Shown here one piece after another: positions 23,544 to 27,629 of a stretch of 27,629 nt of DNA. The notes under the pieces are model-generated. The model had not been told where the DNA came from. It saw only the letters and a list, made by a program, of their open reading frames with translations, and searched no databases. The DNA lies in assembly GCA_019217005.1 (NCBI GenBank), contig JAHBNG010000165.1, positions 1 through 27,629 on the forward strand, read 5' to 3'. Source of the DNA: Chloroflexi bacterium TSY. GTDB lineage: Bacteria; Chloroflexota; Anaerolineae; Caldilineales; Caldilineaceae. Numbering within the stretch: position 1 is the stretch's first letter; the number at the start of each line of letters is the position of its first letter. The translations under genes were made by a program, and so were the position numbers.

Positions 23544-24483
23544 ATGAGTCAAACAGATCAAATACATGACATCGGCGGTCATAAGGAACTATTCATTTGT
23601 GGTATCTGGCCTATGAATGGGATCCGCCCTCTGGTGTCGAACTACCGGTGACAGGCAGCGCCGAGGATGCGAGCCAGTTTTGGAAGCACACCCGTGCTCG
23701 ACTTTGTTACGCTGAATCAGAGGATGGTGTCCATTGGGTTCGGCCGAACCTTGGATTGGTGGCGTTTAGAGGCAGCAAGAACAACAATATCCTGGGACCC
23801 AGTGAACACGACAATGCAGCAATGCCTGGTTGGATTGGTGGCACTGTCTTGAAGGATCCGACTGCTTCCCCAGAACAGCGGTACAAGCTCTGGAGCCAAG
23901 TAAACATTGAGGACAAAGAGAGATCTGGACTGTGGAGCTTCTATTCGCCCGACGGATTGCAATGGACGCCCTATGAGAACAACCCCATTCCGGGCCATTG
24001 CGATTGCCTGAACGTGGTCTTGTGGGACGAAAGAACAGAGCAATATGTGGGCTACTCGCGCTTGTGGACTGCGGACAGTCATGGGGATCGGTACCGGGCG
24101 GTGCGACGATTGGTGTCGCCAGACTTTCGCCATTGGCAGGATACGGGAGTCGTACTGGAGGCTGATGAAGTCGATCTATCGCTTCCGATCAATCGGCAGC
24201 GCGCAAGCCGTCAGATTATGGACTTTCACGGTAACTGTGTCTTCAAATATCCGGAGACTTTAGATGCGTATCTTGCGCTGCCCGAGGTATGGTGGCATTG
24301 GGCCGCAAACCCATTTCCCGCTGCCGGCAGAGATCAAGAACGAATGGGCGGGTTTCCAGACAAAGTTGACGTACAACTAGCCACCAGTCGAGATAGGATC
24401 AACTGGCATCGAGCGGGGGAACAGCTGTCATTTCTACGCTTAGGACCGCCAGATTGCGGCGATTCCAAGATGATCTACGCCTT
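23544..24483 (+). pseudogene. Beta-propeller glycosidase-like protein, internally deleted and cut by an IS
   Basis: The ATG at 23544 starts MSQTDQIHDIGGHKELF, the normal opening of this propeller family, but after about 17 codons the frame shifts and continues as HLWYLAYEWDPPSGVEL from about 23594. About 50-60 residues usually lying between these blocks are missing, so a deletion removed them and the frame. The rest shows propeller repeats (SEDGVHWVRPNLG, SPDGLQWTPYENNP, SPDFRHWQDTG, SRDRINWHRAG) and the SKMIYAL block, then ends where an ISAzo13-like element begins. The 3' quarter of the gene is not found on the other side. A paralog lies at 21439-22554. Confidence 0.8.
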
Positions 24484-25745
24484 AAGGCTAAACCAAAAAA
24501 ATAATTATACGCGAACGAGAGAATGGAGAGGGGGAATAAGGACAAACCATTTTTCTAAACCAGGTAAACGTTGGAAGCGTTGTTCCAAACGGTCCATCTC
24601 TTTCTGAGTGAGTTTGATGCCGGTCTCATAAAGAGTGGAATTCAGGTGAACGAAGGGTTGTAGTTGGTTAAAGCGAAAAGAACGGGCAAAATTGAGAACG
24701 GTCTCAAGAGAATCGAGAAGAGAACCGTTCCAGTGTTTTTCAAGATGGCCCCAAACCCGTTCGATGGGGTTGTATTTACTGTGATAAGGAGGGTAGCAGG
24801 CGAGCTGAATAGAGAGACGATACATAAACTGAGTCCGACGGGTATGATTTTCGGGACCATTGTCCTGATTGATCACGAGGGTCTTGACGTGAGGAAAGTG
24901 TTCACGTACGCTTTCCCAAAATCAATCAGGTAGTCGACAATACAGTCACTCGTCACTTTCGACTGAGTCAAGTAAAGAGTTCCTTGGTTGAAGGGAGGTA
25001 AATGCCAAAAGGAGTGACTTTCTCGGTCTTCTTATCTTGAAAGTCATGATCGAGCGCTTTGACAACCACTCGACTTATCCCTTCTCTCGAGAAACGGTCA
25101 AGTAAAATCGTCGCTTTGGCATCCCAAGAGAGGCGCAGAACCGTCTCGTCTCATCCTGCTTTTGATTGATCTGATGAATTCTATCAAAGATCGCATCGGT
25201 CTCTGGGATCTTTTCACTGGTTGACTTTTTTGACCCGGTTTGAGCCATAGCCTAACTCATTGAGCTTCAAGCGGATGGCTCTTCGCCAGGCAATTCTCAT
25301 CTGTGTATCCTTTCTGCTCGATGAGCTGGGTACGCATTTCGGCGGCGGTTAGTCGAGTGTACAATTGGGGGTCGAAAGGTGGGATCGGTCTGGCTGAATT
25401 GATCGGCGATTTCAACCATATCGGCCAGTAAAGGGGGATATGGTCTTCGGTTTTGCGACCACGTCGGTGGCTTTGGTCGACATAACAGAAGCCGCCTTCT
25501 AGTTCTTCCAGGGCTTTGGCTATCGTCGCCCGATTCCAGCCCAACTCTCGTTCTGCTTTCGTCGGACTCCCTTCGCATATCGTTTTGACCGTTTGGGCCA
25601 TGAAGTGCCTTCTTTCGTATCCACTTAACATGGCCTTCGTCTCTTTCAAGACTTCAACCATTTCTGGCGAGATTGTCATTTTTGCTCCTTTTGGAGAGCT
25701 AGTTTAACACCTTCTCGCGTATATTTTATTTTTTGGATTGGCCTT
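24484..25745 (-). mobile_element. ISAzo13-like insertion sequence, degenerate
   Basis: An element of about 1.26 kb with inverted ends: left AAGGCTAAACCAAAAAAATA... and right (reverse complement) AAGGCCAATCCAAAAAATAA..., the similarity continuing to ATACGCGA about 25 bases in. Inside is a minus-strand transposase broken by frameshifts. No target-site duplication is evident. Its two flanks are different truncated genes, which points to a deletion next to or mediated by the element. Confidence 0.82.
24505..25679 (-). pseudogene. ISAzo13 family transposase, frameshifted
   Basis: The N-terminal part (25679 down to about 25257) has GYERRHFMAQTVKTI and ERELGWNRATIAKALEEL, then the start of a catalytic domain (TAAEMRTQLIEQKGYTDENC). 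The middle survives in other frames: SEKIPETDAIFDRIHQINQK, then after a frameshift RLSWDAKATILLDRFSREG and VVVKALDHDF, ending in a stop. The C-terminal part (24876-24505) has INQDNGPENHTRR and ACYPPYHSKYNPIERVWGHL with the conserved Asp, Asn and Glu of the catalytic core. The parts are collinear but in at least three frames, so the element cannot move by itself. Confidence 0.85.
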
Positions 25746-27479
25746 GAAACTGATATCCGCGATGTTCCCGCTCGTCATCGCAGCATTCGCGCGGTCTTTG
25801 ATACCTCGTGGCAACGGATGAGCGCCGCAGAGCGCAAGATATTTGCCCAGCTGTCGATCTTTCGGGGCGGCTTCACTCGAGAAGCCGCACAGGCCGTAAC
25901 TGGGGCTTCACTCCGACTCCTTCGGACTTTATCGAGTAAATCGCTCTTGCAATACAACCAGGCCCAGGATCGCTATCAAGTCCACGAGTTGTTGCGCCAG
26001 CATGGGGCCGAACAGTTGGTCGAAAACTCAGAAAACGAAGCTGCTGTCCGTGACCGTCACAGTGCCTACTACACTGCAACGCTCTATGAACAGGAAGCGA
26101 AACTCAAAAGTGTAGAACAGCTCAACACTTTGGCGGAGATAGCAACTGATATCGAGAACATACGTCTTGCTTGGGATAGGGCTGTTGAGCAGGAACAAGT
26201 TGAATGGATTCGTCAAGCCCTGGAAAGCTTAGGCCAATTTTACGACTGGTATGGCCGCTATCGGGAGGGACTAGCAGGGTTTGAGGCCGCGGCAATCGTG
26301 TTAGGCACGACCAATACGCCCCGAGTATTAGCGAGGGTCTTGATTTGGCAAGCGAGATTCAACCGAATGCTGGGTCAAACAGCTGACGCAAAGCAGCTTT
26401 TACAGCGCTGTCTGAACCAGTTGGCGAGCCTTGAACTTGCTGAGCAAGATATTTGGTCAGAACAGGCTGCTGCGTTGTTGGGGTTCGGTCAATTAGCGCG
26501 TGATGTAGGAGATTTTCCAGAAGCGAAACAACTACTCGATCAAAGTTTGGTTCTGTTCCGAAGCATAGATGATCGCTGGGGAATCGCAAAAGTATTGGTC
26601 GCAATGTGCGAAGTTGTCCGAAATTCAGGGGGCTTGGATACGGTCGACCAACGACGGCAACAGTATGAACAGGTCGAACAATTGGCCCAACAGAGCGTCA
26701 CGATCTGCCGTGAAATTGGCAATCAACCGGAGCTGGCTGAAGCCCTTGCGGAGTTAGCCGGCCAGTTATACTTTCTCGGGCGTTTTGATGAGGCCTACTT
26801 GAGAATTGAAGCGTGCACTGAACATTGCCTTTCCTTGGATCTGAAGGCTGCTCTCGTGAGCGCCTACGTTTGGCAAGGGAATATCCTTTTGGCACCAGGC
26901 CATTACGATCGAGCGCAAGCTGCGTATCAGCTCACCTACGAGCTTGCCCATGAGCTAGGCAATTCCCGCAGAGTTGCAGCTAGTTTGCGCGGACTCGGTT
27001 GGGTCGCTTTAGTCAAGGAACGTTATCCTGAAGCTCAACATAACTTGCAGCAAAGTGTCAGTATCCTTCGAGAGGTAGGGGACTTGCATAATCTCAGCAT
27101 TGCGGTCTCGTACTTGGGAGTGGCAGAATATCAGCTGGGGGAGATAGATATCGCCGCACAGCATCTCTCCGAAGCCTTTGCTTTGGCATTAAAACTTCGG
27201 GCCTTTATTGCCCTCTGGACCGCTTTGGGGACAGCTTCGCTGCTTCTCATTGGACAGGGAGCCATCAACCGTGCCATTGAAATTTATAGTTTGGTTTTAC
27301 ATTTTTATTTTGGCGATCGAGTTCGCTGTGACCTCGAAGATATGATTGGGAAGCACATTGAGGCGGTGGCAGCAACACTGCCTCCAGAGGCGGTTGCTGC
27401 GGCCCAAGAGCGGGGAAGAAACCTCGATTTGAGGGCCACATCGGAGGCGTTGCTGGCGGAGTTTGAGCAAGAGATTTAG
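25746..27479 (+). pseudogene. ATPase-TPR transcriptional regulator, 5'-truncated
   Basis: The frame is open from the IS boundary: ETDIRDVPARHRSIRAVFDT leads into SWQRMSAAERKIFAQLSIFR, the end of an NB-ARC/AfsR-type ATPase module, followed by a winged-helix-like segment (LSSKSLLQYNQAQDRYQVHELLRQHG) and then about 400 residues of tetratricopeptide repeats up to the natural stop. Large regulators of this architecture normally have an N-terminal DNA-binding or BTAD domain and P-loop ATPase, all missing here. An internal ATG at 25818 could still give a 553-residue TPR protein. The missing 5' half is not present on the other side of the IS. Confidence 0.82.
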
Positions 27480-27629
27480 CCTGAGCGAACTAGGTATCTT
27501 CCTATAGAAAAATCCGTATAAGTGAATAAAATTCTGTGGATGGTGGATTCATAACACACTCCCTTGGGAATCGATTTGGTTAATATGATATATCTGGATA
27601 AACGCGCTTAGAACCTATCCGAAAAGTGG
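27480..27629. other. Window end with a mobile-element-like terminus
   Basis: No gene is seen. The last 20 bases, AGAACCTATCCGAAAAGTGG (27610-27629), are the exact reverse complement of 15243-15262, suggesting that an insertion sequence or related repeat begins here and continues beyond the window. Confidence 0.5.

Overview
The window looks like an accessory region of a bacterial chromosome, most likely from a Chloroflexota (Caldilineaceae-like) organism. This is inferred from gene style only: a large ATPase-TPR regulator remnant, XisH/XisI, many Gfo/Idh/MocA and phytanoyl-CoA-dioxygenase-type genes, an ISAzo13-type transposase, and palindromic intergenic repeats. Poribacteria or another sponge/biofilm lineage with expanded PhyH families is an alternative. 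TAA, TAG and TGA all end intact genes here, so no codon reassignment is suggested. No rRNA, tRNA or CRISPR array was recognised.

Layout. Bases 1-9200, almost all minus strand: an aldo/keto reductase followed by a C-terminal fragment of a second one; a small OpuAC-like lipoprotein; dipeptide-type permeases DppC and DppB; a PhyH-type dioxygenase; a family 5 solute-binding lipoprotein; a C-terminal fragment of a Gfo/Idh/MocA oxidoreductase fused by deletion to the end of an intact one. Bases 9200-10030: decayed nuclease-like fragment and a nested palindromic element. Bases 10035-16650, minus strand: a probable catabolic cluster (MFS transporter, sugar isomerase/epimerase, PhyH copy 2 with an in-frame stop, Gfo/Idh/MocA, PhyH copy 1). 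Bases 17278-18873, plus strand: promoter, a 142-aa unknown protein and an overlapping Gfo/Idh/MocA gene. Bases 19008-20635, minus strand: a medium-chain dehydrogenase translationally coupled to a ThuA-like protein.

Bases 21400-27629 are a graveyard: two broken paralogs of a beta-propeller glycosidase-like family flank an intact xisH-xisI pair with its own promoter; a frameshifted ISAzo13-like element then separates the second broken glycosidase from the 3' part of an unrelated ATPase-TPR regulator. The window ends inside a 20-bp sequence also present, inverted, at 15243-15262.

How the genes may work together: uptake (ABC permeases with binding protein, and the MFS carrier), NAD(P)-dependent oxidation of polyols or sugars (Gfo/Idh/MocA, AKR, MDR), isomerisation (TIM barrel), Fe(II)/2-oxoglutarate hydroxylation (PhyH) and ThuA are the usual toolkit for unusual sugar, cyclitol or sugar-derivative breakdown. 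The substrate cannot be read from the sequence. The region is visibly eroding through paired-paralog deletions, nonsense codons and IS activity.
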